From Bradyrhizobium sp. LLZ17 (GTDB lineage Bacteria; Pseudomonadota; Alphaproteobacteria; Rhizobiales; Xanthobacteraceae), in NCBI RefSeq assembly GCF_041200145.1, contig NZ_CP165734.1:6181001-6245000 (forward strand): a stretch of DNA of 64,000 nt. Direction: 5' to 3'. This document shows, in pieces, positions 45,843 through 55,929 of this stretch (the first letter of the stretch is position 1; each line of letters starts with the position of its first letter). The notes beneath the pieces were generated by a model. That model was not told the DNA's origin and made no database searches. It saw nothing but the letters and a program-made list of their open reading frames with translations. The position numbers and the translations under genes are program-made.

Positions 45843-46133
45843 GTGAGGGGCAGCCGGATCAGGCGAAGGATCGAGAAGCTTGGACCTTACCAGTCACTCG
45901 CCGTCTTAGCCGTACCTGTGTGCACGGTGGAGCCCGCCAAACTGTTGGGCGTGGCTCTCGTCGGAGAGGACCACTGGGTGACTGGTACGGTAATGATCGT
46001 GCTGGCCTATGCGTTGAGCTTGGCTTTTGTTCACCGGCTATTCCTGATCGTAAAGCCCAAGCTGCTCAGCCTCCATTGGTTCGCACGCGCCTGGGAATGG
46101 TTCGTGACGCGCTCAAGAATGTTGGCACCGTAA
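45843..46133 (+). CDS. Small two-helix membrane protein
   Basis: 96 residues from GTG 45843. Two hydrophobic segments (SLAVLAVPVCTVEPAKLLGV and GTVMIVLAYALSLAFVHRLF) flank the motif HWVTGTV, and the C terminus is basic and aromatic (KPKLLSLHWFARAWEWFV). It resembles a small conserved membrane protein of Bradyrhizobium with unknown role. A TTG at 45777 would extend it without support. Confidence 0.6.
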   Translation: MRGSRIRRRIEKLGPYQSLAVLAVPVCTVEPAKLLGVALVGEDHWVTGTVMIVLAYALSLAFVHRLFLIVKPKLLSLHWFARAWEWFVTRSRMLAP

Positions 46134-46374
46134 TTCAGCTCATCAGCACGGTTTCCCCCACGCGCACGTCCTTGTTCAGCAGGAGCGCGCGTCGCCGAGC
46201 CGCGCCCGCGACTGATCGCCAAGAACACATCAAGGTCAGGGATATCTCCGAGTGATGCACTTCGGGCCAGCAGACGGCACGGCCATTGCCTCGAGAAATC
46301 GAAGTCGCACCGCGCTAGGGCTAATGGCTGGGCCGTGAATGCGCAGCTCCGCCACATTTCGCCGTCTGTCCCGA

Positions 46375-47139
46375 TTAAATGCGGTCCACTGGGACGGCGA
46401 ACACATATCCGACGCCGCGCTCGGTCTGTATCACACGCGGGGCACTAGGATCACGTTCGAGCTTGCGCCGCAATCGAAGAATCTGCACGTCAATGCTGCG
46501 ATCGAAGACATCTTCGTGAACGCGGGTCGCCTGCAGCAGTTGCTCGCGGCTAAGCGGACGTTGTGGCGCTTCGAGAAATGCAAGCAGCATCGCATACTCC
46601 CCCTTCGTCAAAGCGACGGGGGTGCCGGCCGGGTCAGTCAACTGTCGGATCCTGCGGTCGAGCTGCCAGCCGGAAAATCGAAAGCGTCCCCGCTCGGGGG
46701 CACGAGCCGGAGCGGCTCTTCCGGCATCGAACCGTCGCAGTATCGCGCGGACACGCGCAAGCAACTCGCGCAGGTTGAATGGTTTCGTCAGGTAGTCGTC
46801 GGCACCGAGCTCCAATCCGACCACGCGGTCGATGTCATCGCGGCGGTGACCGGTTATGATGATGACCGGTACGTCGGAGCCAAGCCGGACCTCTCGCAAC
46901 AGGTCGAGACCGTCCTCGAGCCCGAGCCGAAGATCGAGGATCACCAGGTTAACCTCGGTATCGCCGAGCCGGTCGACCATCTCCTGGCGATTGGACGCCA
47001 GCAGGGTACGGATGTTGTTCTCTCCGAAATAGTTTAGGATCATGCGCTGTAAGGCAGGGTCGTCCTCTACGACGAGAACGCACACCTGACGCTCAACGTT
47101 TCCGCGAAGGCCTGCGTCCGTCGACGATGAACCGCCCAT
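46375..47139 (-). CDS. OmpR/PhoB-type response regulator
   Basis: 254 residues from ATG 47139. The receiver domain (about 19-135) has the acidic pair in VVEDDPAL, the phospho-acceptor Asp69 in LVILDLRLG, and the Thr/Lys switch in IIITGHRRDD and LTKPFNLREL. The winged helix follows (about 155-250), with TKGEYAMLLAFLEAPQRPLS and the recognition helix around DVFDRSIDVQILRLRRKLER. It is divergent from the cytochrome c peroxidase/kinase genes, and the two start regions overlap by 13 bases. It is the likely partner of the VirA-like kinase, and candidate regulator of the RTX/secretion genes. Confidence 0.9.
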   Translation of the reverse strand: MGGSSSTDAGLRGNVERQVCVLVVEDDPALQRMILNYFGENNIRTLLASNRQEMVDRLGDTEVNLVILDLRLGLEDGLDLLREVRLGSDVPVIIITGHRRDDIDRVVGLELGADDYLTKPFNLRELLARVRAILRRFDAGRAAPARAPERGRFRFSGWQLDRRIRQLTDPAGTPVALTKGEYAMLLAFLEAPQRPLSREQLLQATRVHEDVFDRSIDVQILRLRRKLERDPSAPRVIQTERGVGYVFAVPVDRI

Positions 47140-48137
47140 CACGCTCAACCCTTCCGCCGATCCTCCGAGCGCTAGCGACCTCGATCCGCTGGCGCGGAAT
47201 TTCATTGCTCTATCTCTGCCTCATTACCGCGGGACTGGCCGCCGCTCAATCGCCAAACCCTCCGGTGGGCGCCGTCCAGGAGCCGATCACGCCAATTCCC
47301 CTTGCCCATGGCCAGGAGCTACAGCGGGTGTTGCTCGGAGAGAAGTTGTTCAGCGACAAACGGCTATCTCGCAGTAGCACACAAAGTTGTTCGTCATGCC
47401 ACGACATAGGAACCAACGGCGCCAGTGCCAACATCAGCGACACTCGAGAGGGGCAAACATCGGCCCTCAACACGCCCACGGTCTTCAACGCGGGCTTAAA
47501 TTTTCGTCTGAACTGGGAGGGAAACATGCGCTCGCTTGAGGAAGGGGCCGAGCACATCCTGCGCAATCCCGCGATCATGGGGTCGAGCCCGGACGAAGTC
47601 GCCGCCAGGATGCGCGACGACCCGGAAATCGCAAGACAATTCCGCGATGTCTACGGCAAGGAGCCCGACGCTGCCGCCGTAGTGGATGCGCTCGTCTCGT
47701 ACGAGCGATCCCTCACCACGCCGAACAGTCGCTTCGACCGGTGGCTCACTGGAGAAACCGATGCGATTAGCGCAGAGGAATTGTCTGGCTATCAATTATT
47801 CAAATCGCTGGGCTGTGTCACTTGCCATCAAGGTGTCAACGTCGGCGGCAACCTGTTTCAGAGACATGGCGTGTTTCACCCGCTGGGCTCGCCAGCTCCC
47901 GAACTGCTCCGCGTGCCGAGCCTGCGAAACGTTGCGGCCACGGCGCCCTATTTCCACGATGGCAGCGCGCCGACGTTGCCCGAGGCGGTGAAGGCGATGG
48001 GCGTGGCCCAGCTAGACCGCATCCTGACAGACCAGCAAACCTCGGCCATCGTGGCGTTCCTTAAGACATTGACCGGCACCTATCGAAATGAAGAGCTGCG
48101 GCCGGCCGCGCCCGGTACCGGCAACGTGCGGCCATGA
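47127..48137 (+). CDS. Diheme cytochrome c peroxidase (CcpA/MauG family)
   Basis: 336 residues with an N-terminal signal segment (SLLYLCLITAGLAAAQS), so it is periplasmic. Two haem c sites are present: CSSCH at 88-92 and CVTCH at about 230-234. Axial and calcium-region motifs of the family (LNTPTVFNAGLNFRLNWEG, RVPSLRNVAATAPYFHDGS with the distal methionine/His area) follow. It would reduce hydrogen peroxide or act as a MauG-like oxidant. The stop overlaps the kinase ATG by 4 bases (ATGA), so it is translated in one unit with the sensor kinase, an unusual pairing that hints at redox input to the signal. Confidence 0.87.
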   Translation: MNRPSRSTLPPILRALATSIRWRGISLLYLCLITAGLAAAQSPNPPVGAVQEPITPIPLAHGQELQRVLLGEKLFSDKRLSRSSTQSCSSCHDIGTNGASANISDTREGQTSALNTPTVFNAGLNFRLNWEGNMRSLEEGAEHILRNPAIMGSSPDEVAARMRDDPEIARQFRDVYGKEPDAAAVVDALVSYERSLTTPNSRFDRWLTGETDAISAEELSGYQLFKSLGCVTCHQGVNVGGNLFQRHGVFHPLGSPAPELLRVPSLRNVAATAPYFHDGSAPTLPEAVKAMGVAQLDRILTDQQTSAIVAFLKTLTGTYRNEELRPAAPGTGNVRP

Positions 48138-50599
48138 GGAATTTGCCAGGCGTATTTGGAGTTTCGCTGCTGCTAACCCTGCTGACCTGGCTGTTGCTGC
48201 GTGGGATCGATTCAAACGCGCCGGCCTACGCGGCGATCTTGCGGGTGTTCGACGATTATGCGCTTGCCGAAGCCTCGCTCCACCGAGACGTTCTGCAGGC
48301 GCGGACCGGGCTGCTGCGCGACTACGACAGTCTCGTCATCGCGGCACGGGACATGGAAGAGGCGGTCAGTCGGCTTCGCGCCCACGCCCAAATCGAGCGT
48401 CTCGATACCGGCCCGGTTGACCTTCTCGGAGCCGCGGTTATCCGCCAGGAAGAATTGATGGAGCGATTCAAGACCAGCAACGCATTGCTGCAGAACTCGC
48501 TATCCTATATTGGTCTGCTGAGCACAAGTCCGGCATTCCGCGTGCACGACGAGCATCTCGCCGCAGCGGCCGCCGAACTGGGGGCCGCGATCCTTTACCT
48601 CGCGCGCGACACGTCGGCCGACGCTCTCAAGGCGCTCCAACAACGGATTAACGGGTTTGCGGCACAGGCCCCCGCCGACGGGCCAGACGCGGAAGTCGCT
48701 CGTGCGATGCTGGCGCATACGCGGCTGCTGTATGGCCTCTTGCCCGAGATCGACGCGACGCTGAAGGCTTTTATCGCGGTGCCCGGCGGACACTACCTGC
48801 AGGCGGTCCGCATTGTATTCTCCAGTCACCGTTCAGCTGTCGAAGCCTCCGAGCAGCGCTTCAGGCTTCTGTTGTATTTGGTATCCTTGCTGCTGGTGGT
48901 CGTCCTGGTATTCGTCGGGGTTCGGCTTCGTGCCCGCGCCCTTGCGTTGCGCCGACGCGCCGCGTTCGAACACGTGATCGCCGAGAATTCGACGCGTCTG
49001 ATCAACTGCTCGCCGGCCGAGACCGGGACGCGATTGAAGCAGGTGCTTTGTGAGTTTAGCCGTGTCGTCAATGCGGATCGCGCCTATGTGGTTCTGGACG
49101 AGAAGCCGGTCCGGATACACGCATGGTCAAGGGATGGAGTAACGTTTCCGCCCGGCTGGCCTCGACAGGCACTCTCAGTCGCCGAGCAGCTTGGCGCAGG
49201 TGAAAGTGTGACCATTGCGGACGCGAGCGCGTTGCCGGTTGGTGCGGCCAGGGACGCGCTGACGGAGGCCGGCGTGCGTGCCTGGGCTTGTTTGCCCTTG
49301 GTCCGACCGGGGCGGGTACGCGGGATCATGGGTTTTGATCGCTTCCGGCCGATAAGAAACAATATTTCTCCTGTCCCGATCACGCAGCTTGCTGGTGATG
49401 CCGTGGCCAACGCGCTCGAGCGCGAATTTCTGGAACGCGAGCAGGGCAAGCTCACGACGCGGCTCGAGCGGGCCCGTCGCATGCAGGTAATCGGATCACT
49501 GGCCAGCGGGATTGCGCATAACTTCAACAACATCATCGGCGCCATCCTCGGCTATTCGGAGATGGCGGAGCCGCAACTCATCCGCGGTACCAAACCGGCC
49601 CAGCATATCGATGAGATCCGCCGGGCCGCCGAGCGCGGTCGCGATCTCGTTGACAATATTCTGACGTTCGGCCGTCGGGCCGACGGGCGTGCCCGACCGC
49701 TGGAGGTGCGCACCTTGTTCGAGGAGGCTGCCTCATTGCTGCGGGCATCGCTGCCACCGGATATTGAACTGGTCTTCGAAGAAGTCGCTGCTGACGTCGC
49801 AGTATCAGGCGAGCCTGCACAGCTGCAGCAATTAATCCTCAATCTTTGCAGCAATGCCGCGCAAGCGATGGATGACAACGGGTGCATTCGGGTGGCCGCG
49901 AAGAGCGAACACGTGGCCGCTCTCGTTACTATGAATGACGGCGAACTCTCACCCGGCCACTACGTTTGCATTTCCGTAACTGATGATGGAGGCGGAATCG
50001 ACGAACGCGTCGCGCGACGAATGTTCGAGCCGTTCTTCACCACGCGTGTCGCAGGAACCGGTCTCGGTCTCGCAACGGTTCGCGAAATCGTTCGTGATCA
50101 TGATGGAGCCATCAACGTTCAGAGTGAACTGGGTTGCGGAAGTCGATTTGAGATTTGGCTGCCTGCCGTGGCGGCAGACACAATCGCGGCGGATAGTGGG
50201 TCGGCGCTGCAGCTAGGATCCGGCGAAACCGTGTTGATCGTCGAAAGCGAGCGAGATCGCCTGCTCCGCGATGAAGAAAAACTGGCGGCGTTGGGCTACG
50301 AGCCGGTCGGGTTTGAGCTCGCGGCGGATGCCCTTGCGGCATGCCGTTTCGAACCCCATCGGTTCGACATCATCCTGGTCAGCCAGGGTTTGCAGCCTGA
50401 AGCCGCCCTGAATCTGGCGCTGGCCCTGCATGAAGCATCGCCGCTACAGCCGGTACTGCTAGCGACCGCGGTCGACGCCGGCATCGACGTGCTGGCGCAT
50501 TCTGGAATCTCCGAGGTGCTGCGGTGGCCCCTCGACCATACGGAGCTAGCCTCGGCATTGGCGCGCTGCTTGCGAACGCCCGCCAGGTTACAGCCGTAA
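48134..50599 (+). CDS. VirA-like hybrid sensor histidine kinase
   Basis: 821 residues. One transmembrane helix near the N terminus, a periplasmic all-helical region (about 25-240), a second helix (RLLLYLVSLLLVVVLVFVG), then a GAF-like domain (about 285-440). The phospho-acceptor His462 is in SLASGIAHNFNNIIGAILGY, the signature shared with VirA and related kinases. ATPase boxes follow: NLCSNAAQAM (N), DDGGGIDERVARRMFEPFFT and GTGLGLATV (G). The C-terminal receiver-like domain (about 690-815) lacks the phospho-Asp (DIILVSQGL). Starts within the peroxidase stop. Confidence 0.87.
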   Translation: MRNLPGVFGVSLLLTLLTWLLLRGIDSNAPAYAAILRVFDDYALAEASLHRDVLQARTGLLRDYDSLVIAARDMEEAVSRLRAHAQIERLDTGPVDLLGAAVIRQEELMERFKTSNALLQNSLSYIGLLSTSPAFRVHDEHLAAAAAELGAAILYLARDTSADALKALQQRINGFAAQAPADGPDAEVARAMLAHTRLLYGLLPEIDATLKAFIAVPGGHYLQAVRIVFSSHRSAVEASEQRFRLLLYLVSLLLVVVLVFVGVRLRARALALRRRAAFEHVIAENSTRLINCSPAETGTRLKQVLCEFSRVVNADRAYVVLDEKPVRIHAWSRDGVTFPPGWPRQALSVAEQLGAGESVTIADASALPVGAARDALTEAGVRAWACLPLVRPGRVRGIMGFDRFRPIRNNISPVPITQLAGDAVANALEREFLEREQGKLTTRLERARRMQVIGSLASGIAHNFNNIIGAILGYSEMAEPQLIRGTKPAQHIDEIRRAAERGRDLVDNILTFGRRADGRARPLEVRTLFEEAASLLRASLPPDIELVFEEVAADVAVSGEPAQLQQLILNLCSNAAQAMDDNGCIRVAAKSEHVAALVTMNDGELSPGHYVCISVTDDGGGIDERVARRMFEPFFTTRVAGTGLGLATVREIVRDHDGAINVQSELGCGSRFEIWLPAVAADTIAADSGSALQLGSGETVLIVESERDRLLRDEEKLAALGYEPVGFELAADALAACRFEPHRFDIILVSQGLQPEAALNLALALHEASPLQPVLLATAVDAGIDVLAHSGISEVLRWPLDHTELASALARCLRTPARLQP

Positions 50600-50857
50600 C
50601 ACAATTATCCTTTCCTGAAATACTTCCGTAGCGCTGGGGCGCCACTACTGGTCGCCCTGCAACCGCGCATGCGCGCCTCAAATCACGGAGGTGACAACGG
50701 CTACCAGATCGAGTCCTTCGCCAGGCCTGTTGGCGACCTGCGGCCTCGATGTGAGCGCCGGAATCTCCTGAACATAACTTTCAGCACGAAATCCCAGCAG
50801 ATCCATCATCCCCAACGCGCATTTGCACAACAATCGACTCTGAAAAGGACGACCACG
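50600..50857. other. Upstream region of the RTX gene
   Basis: 258 bases between the kinase and the RTX gene. TTGCACAACAATCGAC near 50822 and the AAAAGGAC ribosome site at 50843 precede the start. No gene and no certain promoter. The change in spacing suggests the RTX/secretion genes form their own transcript. Confidence 0.4.
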
Positions 50858-53758
50858 ATGGCCATCACAGCTTCTTTTTCCTCTCGCACTGGCACGCTGT
50901 CGGTGTTTGGCGACGCGATCGACGACAGCATCGTCGCCAGCCGCGACCCAGCAGGCAAGATTCTTATCAACGGCGGCGCGGTTACCGTCCTTGGCGGCAC
51001 GCCGTCGGTTTCCACCACCACGCTGATTCAACTGTTCGGCCAAGGCGGCAATGACACGATTGCAGTCGACGAAACCAACGGTGCAATGCCCGCCGTTCAG
51101 CTGTTCGGCGGGGATGGCAACGACACCCTGATCGGAGGCTCCGGGAACGACCTGCTGTTCGGCCAGCCCGGCAATGACACGCTGCTCGGCAAAGGCGGCG
51201 ACGATCTGCTGTTCGGTGGCGACGGCAACGACACGCTGATCGGTGGCGCTGGCAACGACCAGATGTTTGGACAGGCCGGCAACGATCGCATGATCTGGAA
51301 CCCGGGCGACGGCACCGACCTGATGGAGGGCGGCGACGGCAACGATACCGCCGAAGTCAATGGCGGCAATGGGGCCGAGATCTTCACGCTCACCGCCAAC
51401 GGCAGCCGCGTACGTTTCGACCGCATCAGCCCGGCGCCGTTTTCGCTCGACATCGGCACCACCGAGAATTTCGTGCTCAACATGAACGGCGGCGATGACG
51501 TCTTCACCGCCGGAAACGGTCTCGCCAACCTGATCAGCCTCACCGTCGACGGCGGCGCCGGCAACGACACCATCACCGGCGGCGACGGCAACGACACGCT
51601 GCTCGGCGGCGATGGCAATGACGTCATCACCGGCGGCCGCGGCAACGACGTTGCACGCCTCGGCAGCGGCGATGACACTTTCGTCTGGAATCCAGGCGAC
51701 GGCAGCGACACTGTCGAAGGCCAGGACGGCACCGATACGCTCCAATTTAACGGCGCCAACATCAGTGAGAGCATGAACATCACGGCCAATCACGGCCGGG
51801 TCAAGCTCACCCGCGACGTCGGCAACGTCACCATGGATCTGAACGGCATGGAGCATATCAACGTCGCGGCTCGCGGCGGAGCCGACAACCTCACGGTCGG
51901 CGACCTCACCGGTACCGGTGTTACCCAGGTCAATATCGACCTTGCGGGAGTGCCCGGCAGCGGCGTAGGCGACGGCGCGGCCGACACCGTGACCGTCAAC
52001 GGCACCGCCGCCAATGACAGCATTCAAGTAACTGGAACGGGAGGCTCGGTCACGGTGGCCGGTTTGCCGGCGACGGTCACCCTTACAGGCGCGGAGGGCG
52101 CAAACGACCGGCTCACCATCAACGGCGGTGCTGGCAACGACGTCATCAGCGCAGCCGGTCTCGCCGCCGGAAGTGTGCAGCTCGTGATCGATGGCGGGGC
52201 CGGCAATGACACCATCTCCGGCAGCGCCGGGGCCGACCGTCTGATCGGCGGCGACGGCAATGATACCGTGATCGGCGGCCGTGGCGACGACTTCGCCGAT
52301 CTCGGCAACGGCAATGACACCTTCATCTGGAATCCGGGTGACGGTAGCGACATTGTCGAAGGCGGGGCCGGCACCGATACGCTGGTCTTTAACGGTGCCA
52401 ACATCAACGAGAACATCGACATCTCCGCCAATGGCTCGCGGGTGAGGATGTTCCGTGACGTGGGCAACGTCACCATGGACCTCGGCGGCGTGGAGCATAT
52501 CCAGCTCGCTACCCTCGGTGGGACCGACACCGTCAATGTCGGCGACCTCACGGGAACCGACACCAAGCAAGTCGCAATCGACTTGTCAGGCATGCTGGGC
52601 AGCGGTCAAGGTGACGGCCTTGCCGACACCGTAAACGTCAATGGCACCGCTGGTGACGACAAAATCACTATCGCCAGCAGCGGTTCATCGGTTGTCGTCA
52701 ACGGGTTGGCTGCGCAGGTGACGATCAACGGCACCGACGTCAGCCTCGATCAACTCGTCGTCAATGGAGGTGCCGGAAACGACATCATCAACGCTTCCGG
52801 GCTCCATGCCGGGCAGGTCAACCTCACCATCAATGGCGGTGACGGCAACGACATCATCACCGGCAGCGCCGGCAACGACACCATCACCGGCGGCCGCGGG
52901 AATGACATGGCCTCGATGGGAACGGGCGACGACACCTTCGTCTGGAATCCCGGAGACGGCAGCGACGCGGTCGACGGCGGCGCGGGCAACGATACGCTCG
53001 TGTTCAACGGCTCAATTGCCAACGAGAGCATGGAGATCTCGGCCAATGGCAGAGGGGCGACGCTCACCCGCGACGTCGGTCAGGTCACGATGAATCTCAC
53101 CAACATCGAGACCATCGATGTCAACGCCCTGGGCGGCGCGGACACCATCACGGTGGACGACTTGTCCAAGACCAGTGTCAACCACGTCGCCATCAACCTG
53201 GAATCGACGCCAGGCAGTGGTGTCGGCGACGGCCAGGTCGACACGGTCGTTATCAACGCGACCAACGCCAGTGACGTGATCAACATCAGCGATAACAACG
53301 GTGTGGTCACGGTGACGGGTCTTGCCAATGACGTGACGATCACCGGTTTCGAGGCAACCGATCGTCTCGTCATCAATGGCCTCGGCGGCGATGATGTCAT
53401 CATTGGGTCCACGCTCTCGGCAAACGTGCAGCTCATCGCCAATGGCGGCGACGGTGCCGACGTCCTGCTTGGTGGTGCCGGCAACGACACCCTTAGCGGC
53501 GGAGCTGAAGATGACATTCTGATCGGCGGAGGCGGTCAGGATATCCTCGACGGTGGGTCTGGCAACAACATCCAGATCCAGGCGCCGGTGAGCCGAGCCG
53601 CCGCCGTTGCGACAAGCTCGCCGGCCGCGGGTGCCGCCTTGCTTGGTCAGTTCATGGCGTCGAGCCTGGTCTCGGCGGGAGAAGGTCACGATGCGGTCCC
53701 GATCGCCGATCCCTCGGCGACCCAGCAGTCGCAGCTCGCACTGCCGCACGCTGCCTGA
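50858..53758 (+). CDS. Large RTX calcium-binding repeat protein, probable T1SS substrate
   Basis: 966 residues from ATG 50858 ([20 protein letters not shown]), chosen since upstream in-frame codons have no family character. No signal peptide. Many RTX nonapeptides (GGxGNDxLx) cluster at about 85-150, 230-275, 440-490, 640-695 and 890-940. Between clusters a unit of about 205-215 residues recurs, starting at WNPGDGxD (Trp at 147, 277, 491, 696) and including [15 protein letters not shown] and [14 protein letters not shown] blocks. The C terminus has an Ala/Ser-rich segment after the last repeats, typical for a type I secretion signal. No enzymatic domain is visible. Adhesion, matrix or S-layer-like roles are plausible. 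The transporter genes follow at once. Confidence 0.87.
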   Translation: MAITASFSSRTGTLSVFGDAIDDSIVASRDPAGKILINGGAVTVLGGTPSVSTTTLIQLFGQGGNDTIAVDETNGAMPAVQLFGGDGNDTLIGGSGNDLLFGQPGNDTLLGKGGDDLLFGGDGNDTLIGGAGNDQMFGQAGNDRMIWNPGDGTDLMEGGDGNDTAEVNGGNGAEIFTLTANGSRVRFDRISPAPFSLDIGTTENFVLNMNGGDDVFTAGNGLANLISLTVDGGAGNDTITGGDGNDTLLGGDGNDVITGGRGNDVARLGSGDDTFVWNPGDGSDTVEGQDGTDTLQFNGANISESMNITANHGRVKLTRDVGNVTMDLNGMEHINVAARGGADNLTVGDLTGTGVTQVNIDLAGVPGSGVGDGAADTVTVNGTAANDSIQVTGTGGSVTVAGLPATVTLTGAEGANDRLTINGGAGNDVISAAGLAAGSVQLVIDGGAGNDTISGSAGADRLIGGDGNDTVIGGRGDDFADLGNGNDTFIWNPGDGSDIVEGGAGTDTLVFNGANINENIDISANGSRVRMFRDVGNVTMDLGGVEHIQLATLGGTDTVNVGDLTGTDTKQVAIDLSGMLGSGQGDGLADTVNVNGTAGDDKITIASSGSSVVVNGLAAQVTINGTDVSLDQLVVNGGAGNDIINASGLHAGQVNLTINGGDGNDIITGSAGNDTITGGRGNDMASMGTGDDTFVWNPGDGSDAVDGGAGNDTLVFNGSIANESMEISANGRGATLTRDVGQVTMNLTNIETIDVNALGGADTITVDDLSKTSVNHVAINLESTPGSGVGDGQVDTVVINATNASDVINISDNNGVVTVTGLANDVTITGFEATDRLVINGLGGDDVIIGSTLSANVQLIANGGDGADVLLGGAGNDTLSGGAEDDILIGGGGQDILDGGSGNNIQIQAPVSRAAAVATSSPAAGAALLGQFMASSLVSAGEGHDAVPIADPSATQQSQLALPHAA

Positions 53759-53787
53759 GCTGAAACCACTTCGCCCTGGAGAGCACC

Positions 53788-55929
53788 ATGAAAATCGAAA
53801 CCAACGGCCCGAGACCGACCGATCCAGGTCTCGAGGCGCTTGTGACGCTGCTGCATCTCCAGGGCGTTGCGGCCGATGCCGGACAGATCGCGCATCGGCT
53901 CGGAACGGACAAGATCGGCGCACCGGAGATGCTCCGATGCGCCAGGGATCTCGGCCTTAAGGCACGCGCCTACCGAACCGATTGGTCACGGCTGGGTGGC
54001 ACGCCCTTGCCCGCCATCGCATCGCTCCGCGATGGCGGATTCCTGCTCCTCGCCAAGGCAGGCGAGGAAAGGGTGCTGGTGCAGTCGCCGCTGGCGCCCC
54101 GGCCTGTGTTGATGACGCGGGACGAACTCGTATCGGTCTGGGATGGTGGTCTGATCCTGATGGCCCGGCGCGCCGGATTATCGGATATCACCCGGCGGTT
54201 CGACATCACCTGGTTCCTCGCCGCGATTCAGAAATATCGACGTCTCTTGGGCGAAGTCTTGGTCGCCTCGTTCTTCCTGCAGCTGCTCGGCCTGGTCTCG
54301 CCACTGTTCTTCCAGGTGGTCATTGACAAGGTGCTGGTGCATCGTTCTCTAAGCACCCTCGACGTTCTCGTGCTCGGGCTGGTGACGATCTCGGTCTTCG
54401 AAACCGTACTGGGAATCCTGCGCACCTATCTATTCGCGCACACCACGAACCGCATCGACGTCGAACTCGGCGCGCGGCTGTTTCACCATTTGCTGGCTTT
54501 GCCGATGGCCTATTTCCAGGCGCGGCGGGTCGGCGATTCCGTGGCGCGGGTCCGTGAATTGGAAAACATCCGCAACTTCCTCACCAGCTCGGCGCTGACG
54601 CTGGTTATCGACCTGCTTTTCACTTTTGTCTTTCTCGGGGTGATGTTCTTCTACTCGCCGTTGTTGAGCTGGATCGTGCTTGGGTCGTTCCCGTTCTATA
54701 TCGCGATCTCAGCCGCGGCGACGCCACTGTTCAGGCGACGGCTGGATGAGAAATTCCGCCGCGGCGCCGAGAACCAGGCGTTCCTGGTCGAGAGCGTCAC
54801 CGGAATCGAGACGGTGAAAGCGATGGCGGTCGAACCGCAGATGCAGCGCCGCTGGGAAGAGCAACTCGCCGGCTACGTGGCCGCGAGCTTCCGGGTCTTG
54901 AGCCTCGGCAATAGCGCGAGCCAGACCGTGCAGCTGGTCAACAAGATCGTGATGGCGAGCCTGCTGTATTTCGGCGCCAGGCTCGTGATTGACGGCAGCC
55001 TTTCGGTCGGCGAACTCGTCGCTTTCAACATCCTGGCCGGTCGGGTGAGTGCGCCGGTGCTGCGTCTCGCACAGATATGGCAGGATTTTCACCAGGCGCG
55101 CCTGTCGATCGCCCGGCTTGGCGACATCCTCAACACCACCGCCGAGCCGAGCTATTCGGCCGGTCGCGCTCGGCTGCCGGCGATCCGCGGCGATATCAAG
55201 TTCGACCATGTCTCGTTCCGCTATCGCATCGATGGGCAGGAAGTTCTGCACGACGTCTGTTTCGACGTGCCGGCAGGCCAGACCATTGGCATCGTCGGCC
55301 CTTCGGGATCGGGCAAGAGCACGTTCGCGAAACTGGTCCAGCGGCTGTACGTTCCGGAGCGAGGCCGTGTGCTGGTTGACGGCATGGATCTGGCGATGGC
55401 CGATGCCGCCTGGCTGCGCCGCCAGATCGGCGTCGTGCTGCAGGAGAACGTGCTGTTCAACCGCTCGGTCCGTGACAACATCGCGCTCGCGGAGCCGGCG
55501 ATGCCGATGGAGCGCGTGGTCGCCGCGGCGCGGCTCGCGGGCGCGCATGAGTTCATCCTCGAGCTCGCCGACGGCTACGATACCGTGGTCGGCGAGCGCG
55601 GCTCGACGCTATCCGGCGGCCAGCGCCAGCGCATCGCCATTGCGCGCGCGCTGGTCACCAATCCACGGATCCTGATCTTCGACGAGGCGACCAGCGCTCT
55701 GGACTACGAGAGCGAGCGCATCATCCAGCACAACATGAAGGCCATTGCCAACGGGCGGACGGTGCTCGTGATTGCGCACCGGCTTTCAACGGTCCGGACG
55801 GCGGATCGCATCGTCACGCTAGACCGAGGCCGACTGGTCGAGGACGGCAGCCACGACACTTTGATCAAAACCGGCGGCCGGTATGCATCGCTGCATCGCT
55901 TGCAAGGGGGCTTCCATGAAGTCAACTGA
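53788..55929 (+). CDS. Type I secretion ABC transporter with C39-like N-terminal domain
   Basis: 713 residues, 29 bases after the RTX gene. The N-terminal domain (about 1-135) is a C39-peptidase-like domain without the catalytic cysteine, as in HlyB, used for substrate binding. Six-helix transmembrane region (about 155-430). Nucleotide-binding domain: Walker A GPSGSGKST at 504-512, signature LSGGQRQR near 608, Walker B ILIFDEATSALD near 630 and the H-loop VIAHRLSTV. Expected to form the inner-membrane part of the export channel for the RTX protein. An outer-membrane TolC-type partner is not in the window. Confidence 0.93.
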   Translation: MKIETNGPRPTDPGLEALVTLLHLQGVAADAGQIAHRLGTDKIGAPEMLRCARDLGLKARAYRTDWSRLGGTPLPAIASLRDGGFLLLAKAGEERVLVQSPLAPRPVLMTRDELVSVWDGGLILMARRAGLSDITRRFDITWFLAAIQKYRRLLGEVLVASFFLQLLGLVSPLFFQVVIDKVLVHRSLSTLDVLVLGLVTISVFETVLGILRTYLFAHTTNRIDVELGARLFHHLLALPMAYFQARRVGDSVARVRELENIRNFLTSSALTLVIDLLFTFVFLGVMFFYSPLLSWIVLGSFPFYIAISAAATPLFRRRLDEKFRRGAENQAFLVESVTGIETVKAMAVEPQMQRRWEEQLAGYVAASFRVLSLGNSASQTVQLVNKIVMASLLYFGARLVIDGSLSVGELVAFNILAGRVSAPVLRLAQIWQDFHQARLSIARLGDILNTTAEPSYSAGRARLPAIRGDIKFDHVSFRYRIDGQEVLHDVCFDVPAGQTIGIVGPSGSGKSTFAKLVQRLYVPERGRVLVDGMDLAMADAAWLRRQIGVVLQENVLFNRSVRDNIALAEPAMPMERVVAAARLAGAHEFILELADGYDTVVGERGSTLSGGQRQRIAIARALVTNPRILIFDEATSALDYESERIIQHNMKAIANGRTVLVIAHRLSTVRTADRIVTLDRGRLVEDGSHDTLIKTGGRYASLHRLQGGFHEVN

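Noticed and set aside
50678..52570. 630-codon open frame antisense to the RTX gene
   Set aside because: It is the mirror of the highly regular RTX repeats. Composition is repetitive Ala/Val/Asp with no family motifs, while the plus frame has clear RTX motifs.
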